Of a DNA stretch of 30,534 nucleotides, positions 7,923 through 16,091 are shown in pieces. Source of the DNA: SFWF01 sp045636705 (lineage in GTDB: Bacteria; Bacillota; Clostridia; Oscillospirales; Acutalibacteraceae). The notes below the pieces were generated by a model that had not been told where the DNA came from, made no database searches, and worked only from the letters and a program-made list of their open reading frames with translations. The stretch spans positions 1-30,534 of the forward strand of contig JAZTYA010000007.1 of NCBI GenBank assembly GCA_045636705.1, written 5' to 3'. The position numbers and the translations under genes are program-made. Every line of letters starts with the position of its first letter. The first letter of the stretch is position 1.

Positions 7923-8963
7923 ATGGTTAAGAAGTTTTTAAACCGACTTTTTATTGACGGACTTTCTGGTATGGCAACAGGCCTTTTTGCCACCCTTATA
8001 ATAGGCACTATTATTTCCCAAATAGGCTCAATGATAGGCGGCACTGTAGGGGCTTATCTTCTAGCAATCGGAGGTTTTGCAAAGACAATAACCGGAGCCG
8101 GCATTGGTATTGGTGTTGCTTGTAAGCTAAAGTCAAGCCCACTTGTTACCGTTTCTGCCGCAGTAGCAGGTCTTGTTGGCGCTTTCCCGAACATTGCAAC
8201 CGAAAGCTTTGTTTTAGGCCGTCCCGGCGAACCATTGGGCGCATTTATTGCAGCCTACATAGCAATAGAAGTAGGTTCACTCGTTGCAGGCAAAACCAAG
8301 GTTGATATAATCGTTACTCCCCTTTGCTCAATTATTCCGGGAGCCGTTGCAGGATTTCTTATAGGACCTCCTATTTCGGCGGCTATGGCTTGGATTGGAA
8401 ACATAGTTAATATAAATGTTGAACAAAGCCCGATTATAGGCGGTATTATCGTGTCGGTTGTAATGGGAATATGCTTAACACTTCCTATTTCTTCTGCCGC
8501 TATCGGCGTTTCATTAAAACTAACAGGTCTTGCCGCAGGCGCCGCCGTTGCAGGTTGTTGCTGTAATATGATAGGCTTTGCCGTAGCATCTTTTAGAGAA
8601 AATAAATGGGGTGGACTTGTATCACAGGGTATTGGCACATCAATGCTTCAGATGCCTAACATTGTAAGACATCCTTTAATCTGGCTTCCCGCTATTATTG
8701 CAAGCGCTATCGTAGGTCCTATTTCCTCTGCGGTATTAGGAATGGTTAGCACCGCAACAGGTTCCGGTATGGGTACTGCAGGACTTGTAGGTCCCTTTGA
8801 AACCTATACTGCTTTAATCGGTGCCGGCACCGACCCCGTAATTGCAATAGTTGAAATTATCGCGATTCATTTCCTTTTACCCGCAGTAATTGCACTTTCT
8901 GTTAGCGAGGCAATGAGAAAGCTCGGTCTTATTAAAAAGGGCGATATGAGGCTTGACTCATAA
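7923..8963 (+). CDS. PTS EIIC-like membrane protein (EIIC_2 type)
   Basis: A 346-residue, Gly/Ala-rich polytopic membrane protein. The opening (FLNRLFIDGLSGMATGLFAT), GAGIGIGVACKLKSSPLVT and the later MSTATGSGMGT-like glycine-rich stretch (VSTATGSGMGTAGLVGPFET, about 276-295) resemble the stand-alone PTS sugar-transporter IIC-like family (PTS_EIIC_2). I see about eight to ten hydrophobic segments. No EIIA, EIIB or HPr domain is fused or adjacent, so whether it performs phosphotransfer-coupled transport is doubtful; the substrate is unknown. Its TAA stop shares a base with the nth ATG (TAATG), indicating translational coupling to a DNA-repair gene, an unlikely metabolic partner. Confidence 0.75.
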   Translation: MVKKFLNRLFIDGLSGMATGLFATLIIGTIISQIGSMIGGTVGAYLLAIGGFAKTITGAGIGIGVACKLKSSPLVTVSAAVAGLVGAFPNIATESFVLGRPGEPLGAFIAAYIAIEVGSLVAGKTKVDIIVTPLCSIIPGAVAGFLIGPPISAAMAWIGNIVNINVEQSPIIGGIIVSVVMGICLTLPISSAAIGVSLKLTGLAAGAAVAGCCCNMIGFAVASFRENKWGGLVSQGIGTSMLQMPNIVRHPLIWLPAIIASAIVGPISSAVLGMVSTATGSGMGTAGLVGPFETYTALIGAGTDPVIAIVEIIAIHFLLPAVIALSVSEAMRKLGLIKKGDMRLDS

Positions 8964-9601
8964 TGACAAAAAAGGAAATTGCAAAAGCTTCGGTTTTGGC
9001 TTTAGAAAAGGAATATCCCGAAGCAATATGTTCATTAAATTATAGCGACCCTTTTCAGTTGCTTATAGCAACCAGACTTTCGGCGCAATGCACCGACGCT
9101 AGGGTTAACATGGTAACCCCTGCCCTATTCGAAGCCTTCCCCGATGCTTTTTCTATGGCAGAAGCGCCTATAGAAGAGGTTGAAAAGCTTATAAAAACCT
9201 GTGGTCTTTATAAAACCAAGGCAAAGGATTTAATTGAAATCGGCAAAGGCATTACCGAGCGTTTTGGCGGCAGAGTTCCCGACACTATTGAGGAGCTTTT
9301 AACCCTTTCCGGTGTTGGAAGAAAGACCGCCAACCTGGTCGTAGGCGACGTTTACAAAAAGCCTGCCGTCGTTACCGACACACATTTTATAAGAATTGTG
9401 AACCGGCTTGGTCTTACCAACACAAAAGAGCCGAAAAAGGTCGAAATGGAGCTTAAAAAGCTTTTGCCAAAGGACAAATCTAACGACTTTTGCCATAGAA
9501 CCGTACTGCACGGAAGAGCAGTTTGCACGGCAAGGAAGGCTTATTGCGAAAAATGTGTCTTAAACGATATTTGTAAAAAAGTAGGAGTTAAGGATGAATA
9601 G
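8963..9601 (+). CDS. nth: Endonuclease III (DNA glycosylase/AP lyase)
   Basis: Base-excision repair enzyme that removes oxidised pyrimidines and cleaves the abasic site. The 212 residues match the family. The helix-hairpin-helix is LSGVGRKTANLVVGDV (115-130) with catalytic Lys121, and catalytic Asp139 lies in VVTDTHFIR. The [4Fe-4S] cluster ligands are C188-X6-C195-X2-C198-X5-C204, the canonical spacing. The ATG overlaps the preceding stop by one base, and the gene's end overlaps tcdA by 8 bases. All key residues are intact. Confidence 0.97.
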   Translation: MTKKEIAKASVLALEKEYPEAICSLNYSDPFQLLIATRLSAQCTDARVNMVTPALFEAFPDAFSMAEAPIEEVEKLIKTCGLYKTKAKDLIEIGKGITERFGGRVPDTIEELLTLSGVGRKTANLVVGDVYKKPAVVTDTHFIRIVNRLGLTNTKEPKKVEMELKKLLPKDKSNDFCHRTVLHGRAVCTARKAYCEKCVLNDICKKVGVKDE

Positions 9602-10301
9602 CTTTTATTCACGAACCGAAGCGCTGCTTGGAAAGACGGCAGTAGAAAAACTTAAAAATTCATCTGTTGCCCTTTTTGGTCTTGGTGGTGTGGGTTCTGC
9701 CGCGTTTGAGGCTTTAGTTCGAAGCGGTATCGGTAAAATTACCGTTTTTGACTATGATACCGTATCGGGTTCAAACTTTAACCGACAACTTTTAGCAACG
9801 AATGAAACTCTAAACATTCCGAAAACCGAAGCGGCAGTTTTAAGGGCTAAACAAATAAACCCCGAAGCCGTAGTTGTTCCTAAAAATATTTTTTATCTTC
9901 CCGACACGGCAGATATGGTGGATTTTAAGGAGTTTGATTATATAATAGACGCGGTTGACACGGTAACCGCAAAGCTTTTAATAATTGAGCGCGCCGTAAA
10001 GGAAAATATCCCCGTTATAAGCTCGATGGGAACGGGAAACAAGCTTGATATAACAAGGCTTAAGGTTTCGGATATTTCAAAAACTACCGACTGTCCTTTG
10101 GCTCGCGTTATGCGAAAGGAACTTAAAAAACGAGGAATTGCACACTTAAAAGTAGTCTGGTCGGATGAAAAGCCCTCTTCAAAAGAGGCAACAGGCGAAC
10201 AAAAAGGCAAAGGAGATGCCCCTGCAAGCGCAATTTTTGTTCCTGCCGCAGCAGGACTTCTTTTGGCCAAAGAGGTAGTAAAATCACTTTGTTTTGAATA
10301 A
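9594..10301 (+). CDS. tcdA: TcdA-like tRNA threonylcarbamoyladenosine dehydratase (ThiF/E1 family)
   Basis: ATP-dependent E1-like enzyme, expected to cyclise t6A37 of ANN-decoding tRNAs to ct6A. The 235 residues open with FYSRTEALLGKTAVEKLKNS and the nucleotide loop GLGGVGS (29-35), followed by VFDYDTVSGSNFNRQLLA (51-68), where NFNRQ carries the adenylation residues. DAVDTVTAK and the C-terminal VVWSDEKP are TcdA-like rather than MoeB/ThiF-like: there is no CxxC pair and no rhodanese domain. RBS TAGGAG lies at the nth 3' end. ThiF/HesA with another partner is the alternative, but no sulfur-carrier gene is nearby. Confidence 0.88.
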   Translation: MNSFYSRTEALLGKTAVEKLKNSSVALFGLGGVGSAAFEALVRSGIGKITVFDYDTVSGSNFNRQLLATNETLNIPKTEAAVLRAKQINPEAVVVPKNIFYLPDTADMVDFKEFDYIIDAVDTVTAKLLIIERAVKENIPVISSMGTGNKLDITRLKVSDISKTTDCPLARVMRKELKKRGIAHLKVVWSDEKPSSKEATGEQKGKGDAPASAIFVPAAAGLLLAKEVVKSLCFE

Positions 10302-10320
10302 AATTCATAAGAGGACAGAT

Positions 10321-11001
10321 ATGATATATCTTCTTGAAGACAACCCTACAATACGAAATTTCGTATCCTACGCTTTAAAAAACGAAGGCTTTAAGGTGAA
10401 AAACTTTGATAAGCCGTCGCTTTTTTGGAGTGAAATGGAAAACGAGGTTCCAAAACTTTTACTGCTTGACGTAATGCTGCCCGAAGAGGACGGCTATAAG
10501 ATACTGTCCAAGCTTCGTAAAAACAGTAGGACGGCAAAACTTCCTGTCATTATGCTGACTGCTAAGTCACAGGAGTATGATAAGGTTATAGGGTTTGACA
10601 CGGGTGCAGATGATTATGTCACAAAGCCATTTAGTATGGTCGAGCTGCTAGCAAGAATTAAGGCGCTTCTTCGCCGTTCGGATTTTACGCCTGACAAGAC
10701 CGATTACCACATAGGCAGTCTTTATCTAAATCCTGCAAAGCATATAATAAAGGTAAATGGCGAGGATATAACCCTTACCTTTAAAGAGTTTGAGCTATTA
10801 AGTCTTCTTTGCTCACAAATTGGTAATGTTATAAGCCGTGAAGACATTCTCCGCAAAGTATGGGGAATGGAGTTAGACGGTGAAAACCGCACGGTTGATG
10901 TACATATAAGGACACTTCGTTCAAAGCTTGGTGTCGCAGGAGAGCTAATTAAAACAGTAAGGGGAGCAGGCTATAAAATCTGCGAAGGTGAAGAATGCTA
11001 A
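10321..11001 (+). CDS. OmpR/PhoB-family response regulator
   Basis: DNA-binding partner of the downstream kinase. The receiver domain spans about 1-115 with phospho-acceptor Asp50 (LLLLDVMLPEEDGY), acidic Glu6/Asp7 (LLEDN) and the conserved Lys102 (DYVTKPF). A winged-helix output domain spans about 130-225 (FKEFELLSLLCSQIGNVISR, then RTVDVHIRTLRSKL and VRGAGYKI). The frame is open from a TTG at 10294 inside tcdA, but ATG 10321 has RBS AAGAGGA at the right distance and starts on the first receiver strand (MIYLLEDN), so I chose it (226 residues). It overlaps the kinase by 7 bases. PhoB-like by architecture and by the phosphate transporter next door. Confidence 0.93.
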   Translation: MIYLLEDNPTIRNFVSYALKNEGFKVKNFDKPSLFWSEMENEVPKLLLLDVMLPEEDGYKILSKLRKNSRTAKLPVIMLTAKSQEYDKVIGFDTGADDYVTKPFSMVELLARIKALLRRSDFTPDKTDYHIGSLYLNPAKHIIKVNGEDITLTFKEFELLSLLCSQIGNVISREDILRKVWGMELDGENRTVDVHIRTLRSKLGVAGELIKTVRGAGYKICEGEEC

Positions 11002-12251
11002 AAAGAATTTTTACTAGTATTATTGTCACAAGCCTTGCTTCTCTGGTTCTTTTTGCAATATTAAATAAAATTACTTATTTATCTGTTGCAATCGCTTTTT
11101 CTTTGGTGCTTATGCTAATACTGGGATACCTTTTCTCCAAAAGCATACTTGAGCCAATAAACAAAATTTCGGTTGAAAATCCGAAAATTAATAAGGATTA
11201 CAAGGAGATTTTTGAGCTTATAACCAAGCTTAAAAGACAGGACGACCTTATTGCCCGACAAATGAAGGATTTAAGAAAAAGGCAAGAGGAACTCAAAACC
11301 ATTACCGAAAATATGTCTGAGGGGTTAGTTCTCGTTGATAAAAAAGCCGAGATAATCTTTTTAAACAAAAGTGCCTCTAAATTTTCGAATGGCTACTCTG
11401 ACTTGGGTGGCAGTGCCGAATTCAACAAGGTTGTAAGCATAGCGCTTAAGGGCAAACAAAACCGATACACTCATATCTTAGGTGACAAGGTTTTCGAGTT
11501 TTATGCAAATCCCGTTATTACCGAAGACAAAATAAGCGGTGTTATTATTCTTATCCTTGATGTCACCGAAAAGGAAAAAAGAGAGGAAATGCGGCGAGAG
11601 TTTTCCTCTAATGTGTCACACGAGCTTAAAACTCCCCTAACCGCAGTTTTAGGAATATCCGAGCTTATGATGAACGGTATGATAAAATCGGAGGATATTG
11701 GCGGCTTTGCAAAGAATATTTATGATGAATCAACAAGGCTTTTAAGTCTTGTTAATGATATTATTAAAATTTCCAGACTTGATGAAGCAAATGAAAAGAA
11801 AGACTTTTCGGAAGTTGACCTTTTTGCTGAAGCCAAGGATGCAAAGGAGCGTTTGGATGGCGTAGCCGCCAAAACAAATGTTGAGCTTTGTCTTGAGGGA
11901 AAATCCACTGCCGTTTTAGGAGATAGGATTATTATTAATGAGATAATTTATAACCTAATTGACAACGCTATTAAATATAACAAGGAAAACGGAAAGGTAT
12001 ATATATCTGTAAATTCTGATAAAAACGGCAAAGTCGTTACCGTTCGGGATACGGGTATTGGAATTCCTGCCGAACACCTTGACCGCATATTTGAGCGCTT
12101 TTACAGGGTTGATAAAAGTCGTTCAAGGCTTATCGGCGGTACGGGACTTGGTCTTTCTATTGTTAAGCATGGTGTAGAATATCACGATGCTACCGTTAAA
12201 GTCAAAAGTGCCGAAGGAGTCGGTACTGAAATATCGGTTTGTTTTAAATAA
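10995..12251 (+). CDS. PhoR-like sensor histidine kinase
   Basis: Membrane sensor that phosphorylates the upstream regulator. It has 418 residues with two adjacent N-terminal transmembrane helices (about 6-24 and 28-48) and only a few residues between them, so no real extracellular sensor. A linker/coiled coil (about 70-105) and a PAS domain (about 102-195, ENMSEGLVLVDKKAEIIFLN) follow. HisKA has His209 in FSSNVSHELKTPLTAVLG, and the HATPase domain shows NEIIYNLIDNAIKY, VRDTGIGIP and GGTGLGLSIVKHG. This matches PhoR-type kinases that sense via membrane partners. The location just before a Pi cotransporter with a PhoU domain supports a phosphate role (inference). Confidence 0.94.
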   Translation: MLKRIFTSIIVTSLASLVLFAILNKITYLSVAIAFSLVLMLILGYLFSKSILEPINKISVENPKINKDYKEIFELITKLKRQDDLIARQMKDLRKRQEELKTITENMSEGLVLVDKKAEIIFLNKSASKFSNGYSDLGGSAEFNKVVSIALKGKQNRYTHILGDKVFEFYANPVITEDKISGVIILILDVTEKEKREEMRREFSSNVSHELKTPLTAVLGISELMMNGMIKSEDIGGFAKNIYDESTRLLSLVNDIIKISRLDEANEKKDFSEVDLFAEAKDAKERLDGVAAKTNVELCLEGKSTAVLGDRIIINEIIYNLIDNAIKYNKENGKVYISVNSDKNGKVVTVRDTGIGIPAEHLDRIFERFYRVDKSRSRLIGGTGLGLSIVKHGVEYHDATVKVKSAEGVGTEISVCFK

Positions 12252-12258
12252 TAATCTT

Positions 12259-12290
12259 AAACACCCGTCGAACAAGTTCGGCGGGTGTTT
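12259..12290 (+). terminator. Terminator after the histidine kinase
   Basis: AAACACCCG (12259-12267) pairs with CGGGTGTTT (12282-12290), extended inside by CGAAC/GTTCG around an AA loop. The tail is CGATTT, only weakly U-rich, so leakage toward the transporter is possible. Confidence 0.78.
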
Positions 12291-12294
12291 CGAT

Positions 12295-12348
12295 TTAACA
12301 TACATTTAACAAAAACCTATTTTTTTTGGAAATAATATCATATATAAT
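12295..12348 (+). promoter_or_regulatory. Pho-box-like repeats and promoter of the phosphate transporter
   Basis: TTAACA at 12295-12300 and again at 12306-12311, an 11-base period, matching the TT(A/C/T)A(C/T)A repeats bound by PhoP in Bacillus (a third position, CTATTT at 12317, is degenerate). A TATAAT -10 box follows at 12343-12348. The -35 region (about 12320-12325) is only T-rich, as expected for an activator-dependent promoter. Confidence 0.6.
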
Positions 12349-12394
12349 GTTATTGTCAGAAAAAAGAAAAAGAAAAAAAGAAAAGAGATGACTT

Positions 12395-14179
12395 ATGGAT
12401 TTCTTTAACACATCAGCAAATTTCAGTATTTTTAACGTGTTGTCACTTATAGGCGGTTTATCCCTCTTCCTTTTTGGTATGAACCTTATGGGAAACGCCC
12501 TTGAAAAGAAGGCGGGCAGCGGTCTTAAAGCCGTGCTTTCAAAAATGACCGACAGTCCTGTAAAGGGCTTTTTACTGGGTCTTGGCGTTACGGCAGTTAT
12601 TCAGTCCTCGTCCGCTACAACCGTAATGGTTGTAGGTTTTGTTAACTCGGGAATTATGACCCTGCGCCAAGCAATTAGAATTATAATGGGCGCAAACATA
12701 GGTACGACGGTCACCGCGTGGCTTTTATCTCTTACGGGAATTGAAAGCGGAAACTTCCTTGTAACAATGTTTAAGCCGACCTCTTTCGTGCCGATTTTAG
12801 CCTTAATAGGATTAGGGCTTATGATGTTTACCAAATCGAGCAAAAAGAAGGATACCTCGGTAATTCTTTTAGGCTTTGCAACCCTTATGACAGGAATGGA
12901 CATTATGTCCGATGCGGTATCGGGACTTAAAACCGTACCTGAATTTAGCAATTTGTTAACCCTCTTTACAAACCCCGTACTCGGCGTTATCGCAGGAGCG
13001 CTTCTTACTGCGATTATTCAGTCCTCCTCGGCTTCGGTTGGTATATTGCAGGCTTTAGCCTCAACGGGTGCTGTTAAATTTGGCGCCGCAATACCGATTA
13101 TTATGGGACAGAATATCGGTACCTGCGTTACAGCGCTTATATCCTGTGTTGGTGCTAACAAAAATGCCAAGCGTACCGCCTTTGTTCATCTTTATTTTAA
13201 CGTTATCGGTACAGTCGTGCTTTTAATAGCCTACTCGATAGCAAAACCGCTTTTAAACCTTTATTTCCTTGACAGTATGGAAATAAGCGAATTCCAAATA
13301 GCTATAGTTCACTCGGCATTTAATATCATCTGCACTATTCTTTGGATGCCCTTTACACGTCTTCTTGAAAAGCTTGCCTGCATTACCGTTCGCGATACTG
13401 CCGAGAAGGAAGAGTACGAGATACTCGACTCACGTCTTTTCGTAACTCCTTCTGTTGCGGTTGAGCGTAGTAAATCGGTTGCTAAGAAAATGGCAGATAT
13501 TTCGGTTGATACCATAAAGCAGTCCTTCGAAATAATAAACAATTACAGTGACGAATTAAGTCAGGCTATTTTAATCGGAGAAGACAAGGCTGATAAATAC
13601 GAAGACCATTTGGGCAGTTATCTTGTGAAACTTTCTTCACTTGAGCACACAAAGGAAGACAGCGCCGAGATTACAAAGCTTCTTCACATTATCAGCGACT
13701 TTGAAAGAATTTCCGACCACTCGGTTAACATTCTGGCTTCTGCAGAGGAAATAAGAGATAAGAAGATTGAATTTTCGGGCGATGCTAAGAAAGAACTTAC
13801 AGTGCTTATGAGTGCCGTATCTGAAATTGTTGGTCTTGCCCACGCATCCTTCGTAAACCAAGACCTTAACAGTGCCGTTCAGGTCGAACCGCTTGAGCAG
13901 GTTGTTGACCTTCTAAAAGCCGAAATTAAGGCAAAACACATTGAAAGACTCCAAAAAGGAGAATGCACAATTGAGCTTGGTTTCATCCTTACAGACCTTT
14001 TGACAAACCTTGGAAGAGTTTCCGACCACTGTTCAAACATTGCAGGTTGTATGATAGAAATGTCCCATAGTGATATGGACATCCACAAGTACTTGCGCAG
14101 TGTAAAGAGCGGCGACAAAAAGGAATTCAACCACTACTTCGATTACTTCAAAATCAAGTACTCTATTGAAAATATTTAA
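12395..14179 (+). CDS. Na+/phosphate cotransporter with C-terminal PhoU-like domain
   Basis: Sodium-coupled phosphate uptake protein of the NptA/PNaS family. The 594 residues contain a membrane part (about 15-330) with the two inverted QSSS repeats characteristic of the family: VIQSSSATT (69-76) and IIQSSSASV (208-215), each followed by a conserved glycine motif (GANIGTTVTA, GQNIGTCVTA). The C-terminal 230 residues form a helical PhoU-like domain (SDFERISDHSVNIL, then LGRVSDHCSNIAG, both with the metal-binding E/D-x-x-x-D-H pattern). The purine-rich leader ends AAAAGAGATGACTT before the ATG; the RBS is modest. It stands alone between two terminators, directly after the two-component system. 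Confidence 0.93.
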   Translation: MDFFNTSANFSIFNVLSLIGGLSLFLFGMNLMGNALEKKAGSGLKAVLSKMTDSPVKGFLLGLGVTAVIQSSSATTVMVVGFVNSGIMTLRQAIRIIMGANIGTTVTAWLLSLTGIESGNFLVTMFKPTSFVPILALIGLGLMMFTKSSKKKDTSVILLGFATLMTGMDIMSDAVSGLKTVPEFSNLLTLFTNPVLGVIAGALLTAIIQSSSASVGILQALASTGAVKFGAAIPIIMGQNIGTCVTALISCVGANKNAKRTAFVHLYFNVIGTVVLLIAYSIAKPLLNLYFLDSMEISEFQIAIVHSAFNIICTILWMPFTRLLEKLACITVRDTAEKEEYEILDSRLFVTPSVAVERSKSVAKKMADISVDTIKQSFEIINNYSDELSQAILIGEDKADKYEDHLGSYLVKLSSLEHTKEDSAEITKLLHIISDFERISDHSVNILASAEEIRDKKIEFSGDAKKELTVLMSAVSEIVGLAHASFVNQDLNSAVQVEPLEQVVDLLKAEIKAKHIERLQKGECTIELGFILTDLLTNLGRVSDHCSNIAGCMIEMSHSDMDIHKYLRSVKSGDKKEFNHYFDYFKIKYSIENI

Positions 14180-14180
14180 T

Positions 14181-14219
14181 AAAAAAAGAACCGAGAGAAA
14201 CTCTCTCGGTTCTTTTTTT
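14181..14219. terminator. Bidirectional terminator between the phosphate transporter and rny
   Basis: AAAAAAAGAACCGAGAG (14181-14197), loop AAACT, CTCTCGGTTCTTTTTTT (14203-14219). A's and T's flank both arms, so it serves both convergent genes. Confidence 0.94.
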
Positions 14220-14221
14220 AC

Positions 14222-15775
14222 TTATTTTGCAAAGTCAACGGCACGATTTTCTCTGATAACGTTAACCTTGATTTGACCCGGATATTCAAGCTCATTTTCA
14301 ATCTTGTTTGCGATATCACGAGCTACGATTATCATTTGGTCATCACTGATAACCTCGGGCTTAACAACAATTCTAATCTCACGACCTGCCTGAATTGCGA
14401 ATGAGTTTTCAACACCCTTGAAGGAATTGGCGATTTCCTCAAGCTTTTCAAGTCGTTTAATATAGTTTTCGATGTTCTCACGTCTAGCGCCCGGACGAGC
14501 TGCTGAAATAGCATCGGCTGCCTGAACTATGCAAGCGATAACAGTCTTTGCCTCAACCTCGCCGTGATGAGCGTGGATTGCGTGAACAACCTCATCGTTT
14601 TCCTTATATTTCTTTGCAACCTCAACACCAAGTTGAATATGTGTACCCTCTTGCTCGTGGTCAAGAGCCTTACCGATGTCGTGTAAAAGGCCGGCTCTCT
14701 TAGCTAACGCTACGTTCACGCCAAGTTCGGCTGCGATAATTCCTGAAAGGTGGCAAACCTCCAATGAGTGATTTAACACGTTTTGACCATAGCTTGTACG
14801 GTAATAAAGCTTACCTAAAAGCTTTACAAGTTCAGGGTTAAGGTTGTGAATTCCTGCTTCGAGCATTGCTCTTTCGCCTTCACGTTTAATGATTGCATTA
14901 ACGTCGTTTTGTGCCTTCGCAACCATTTCTTCAATTCTTGCGGGATGTATTCTTCCGTCGGTTACTAACTTCTCAAGCGCCTGTCTTGCAACCTCACGGC
15001 GAATTGGGTCAAAGCTCGAAACGGTAATTGCTTCGGGTGTATCATCAATAATTAGGTCAACACCTGTTGCAGTTTCTAAGGCTCTGATATTTCTTCCCTC
15101 ACGACCGATAATTCTTCCCTTCATCTCATCGTTGACTAGAGGAACTACCGAAACTGTGATTTCTGATGAATGGTCGGCAGCGCAACGCTGAATTGCGTGA
15201 GATAAAATCTCTCTTGCAATGTTGTCCGACTCTTCCTTGGTTCTCTGTTCAAAATCCTTGATTTTGATGGCTTTTGCATGGGTAAGTTCGCCATCTAAAA
15301 GTGTTAACAAATAATCCTTTGCCTGTTCCTTTGAATAACCCGAAATCCTTTCGAGCATTTCAAGTTGGCTTCTTTTTATCTGTTCACTTTCTTCAATTTT
15401 TTCTTCAATTTCTTTTGCGCGTTTGCTGAGATTTTCTTCCTTGATTTCAAGGTTGTCTATCTTCTTGTCAAGGGTTTCTTCCTTTTGCTGAAGTCTTCTT
15501 TCCTGTCTTTGAACCTCACTTCTTCTTTCCCGAAGGTCTTTTTCGGTTTCCTGACGAAGATGATGAACCTCATCCTTTGCTTCAATTAAAAGTTCTTTCT
15601 TTCTTGCTTCAGCGGTTTTGATTGCATCGCCGAGTATTCGTTTTGCTTCCTGCTCTGCTGAGCCAATAGCCTTTTCTGCCTTTGCCTTACGGGCAAACAT
15701 ACCTATAAAGAAAAATATTACAGCAACGACCAGAGCGATGATTATTGTTACTAATAAATCAGTTGATATGGGCAT
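14222..15775 (-). CDS. rny: Ribonuclease Y
   Basis: Membrane-anchored endoribonuclease that initiates mRNA decay in Bacillota. The 517 residues equal the family norm. An N-terminal transmembrane helix (about 6-27) is followed by a long charged coiled coil (about 30-145), a KH RNA-binding domain with GRIIGREGRNIRAL (220-232) and an HD phosphodiesterase domain with LLHDIGKA (His365-Asp366). The open frame extends to a GTG at 15787, but that GTG overlaps the AGGAGG ribosome site itself. ATG 15775 sits 11 bases downstream of it and gives the usual short N-terminus, so I start there. It is monocistronic, with its own promoter (15917-15945) and a structured leader. Confidence 0.97.
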   Translation of the reverse strand: MPISTDLLVTIIIALVVAVIFFFIGMFARKAKAEKAIGSAEQEAKRILGDAIKTAEARKKELLIEAKDEVHHLRQETEKDLRERRSEVQRQERRLQQKEETLDKKIDNLEIKEENLSKRAKEIEEKIEESEQIKRSQLEMLERISGYSKEQAKDYLLTLLDGELTHAKAIKIKDFEQRTKEESDNIAREILSHAIQRCAADHSSEITVSVVPLVNDEMKGRIIGREGRNIRALETATGVDLIIDDTPEAITVSSFDPIRREVARQALEKLVTDGRIHPARIEEMVAKAQNDVNAIIKREGERAMLEAGIHNLNPELVKLLGKLYYRTSYGQNVLNHSLEVCHLSGIIAAELGVNVALAKRAGLLHDIGKALDHEQEGTHIQLGVEVAKKYKENDEVVHAIHAHHGEVEAKTVIACIVQAADAISAARPGARRENIENYIKRLEKLEEIANSFKGVENSFAIQAGREIRIVVKPEVISDDQMIIVARDIANKIENELEYPGQIKVNVIRENRAVDFAK

Positions 15776-15815
15776 CTTAAAATGCACCTCCTTTATATAA
15801 ACTACACTATTTTTA

Positions 15816-15893
15816 CGAGGGTGTATGCCTTCCTCGGACAGTATTCTTTTTAAAATTCTTAATATTAGCCCGCCATAGCTATATAAAAAGAAT
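15816..15893 (-). promoter_or_regulatory. Structured 5' leader of rny
   Basis: The roughly 135-base leader contains a 10-bp perfect inverted repeat, ATTCTTTTTA (15843-15852) against TAAAAAGAAT (15884-15893), enclosing a loop with a GC-rich GGCGGG patch on the minus strand. Nearer the start codon is a 5-bp stem, CGAGG/CCTCG (15816-15820/15832-15836). It may control rny translation or self-cleavage; no known riboswitch motif was recognised. Confidence 0.35.
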
Positions 15894-15916
15894 ATTATAC
15901 TCCACTATCGATTTTA

Positions 15917-15945
15917 ATAATACCACTATATCTGCTGTCTGTCAA
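15917..15945 (-). promoter_or_regulatory. Promoter of rny
   Basis: On the minus strand TTGACA (15945-15940), 17-bp spacer, TATTAT (15922-15917). Predicted start is near 15910, leaving a leader of about 135 bases. Confidence 0.85.
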
Positions 15946-16024
15946 GGAAATTGCAACCAATTTGTAGTAAATTATGGTATTTATACTGTCTTATAAAAAA
16001 TTTTATATATATTATAATATTATC

Positions 16025-16053
16025 TTGAAAAAAGTGCCAAAAGGTAGTATAAT
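16025..16053 (+). promoter_or_regulatory. Promoter of the aminotransferase
   Basis: TTGAAA (16025-16030), 17-bp spacer, TATAAT (16048-16053). RBS CGGAGGA precedes the ATG at 16092. Confidence 0.87.
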
Positions 16054-16091
16054 ATCAAAGTATATCTAACGAAAACTCACGGAGGAAACAA

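Noticed and set aside
8255..8638. Minus-strand 127-codon open frame inside the EIIC-like gene
   Set aside because: Low-complexity antisense of a Gly/Ala-rich membrane protein, with no ribosome site or family resemblance.
14889..15191. Plus-strand 100-codon open frame inside rny
   Set aside because: Antisense shadow of a well-conserved gene, with no RBS or promoter.
15775..15787. GTG 15787 as the rny start
   Set aside because: The GTG overlaps the AGGAGG site; ATG 15775 is correctly spaced.
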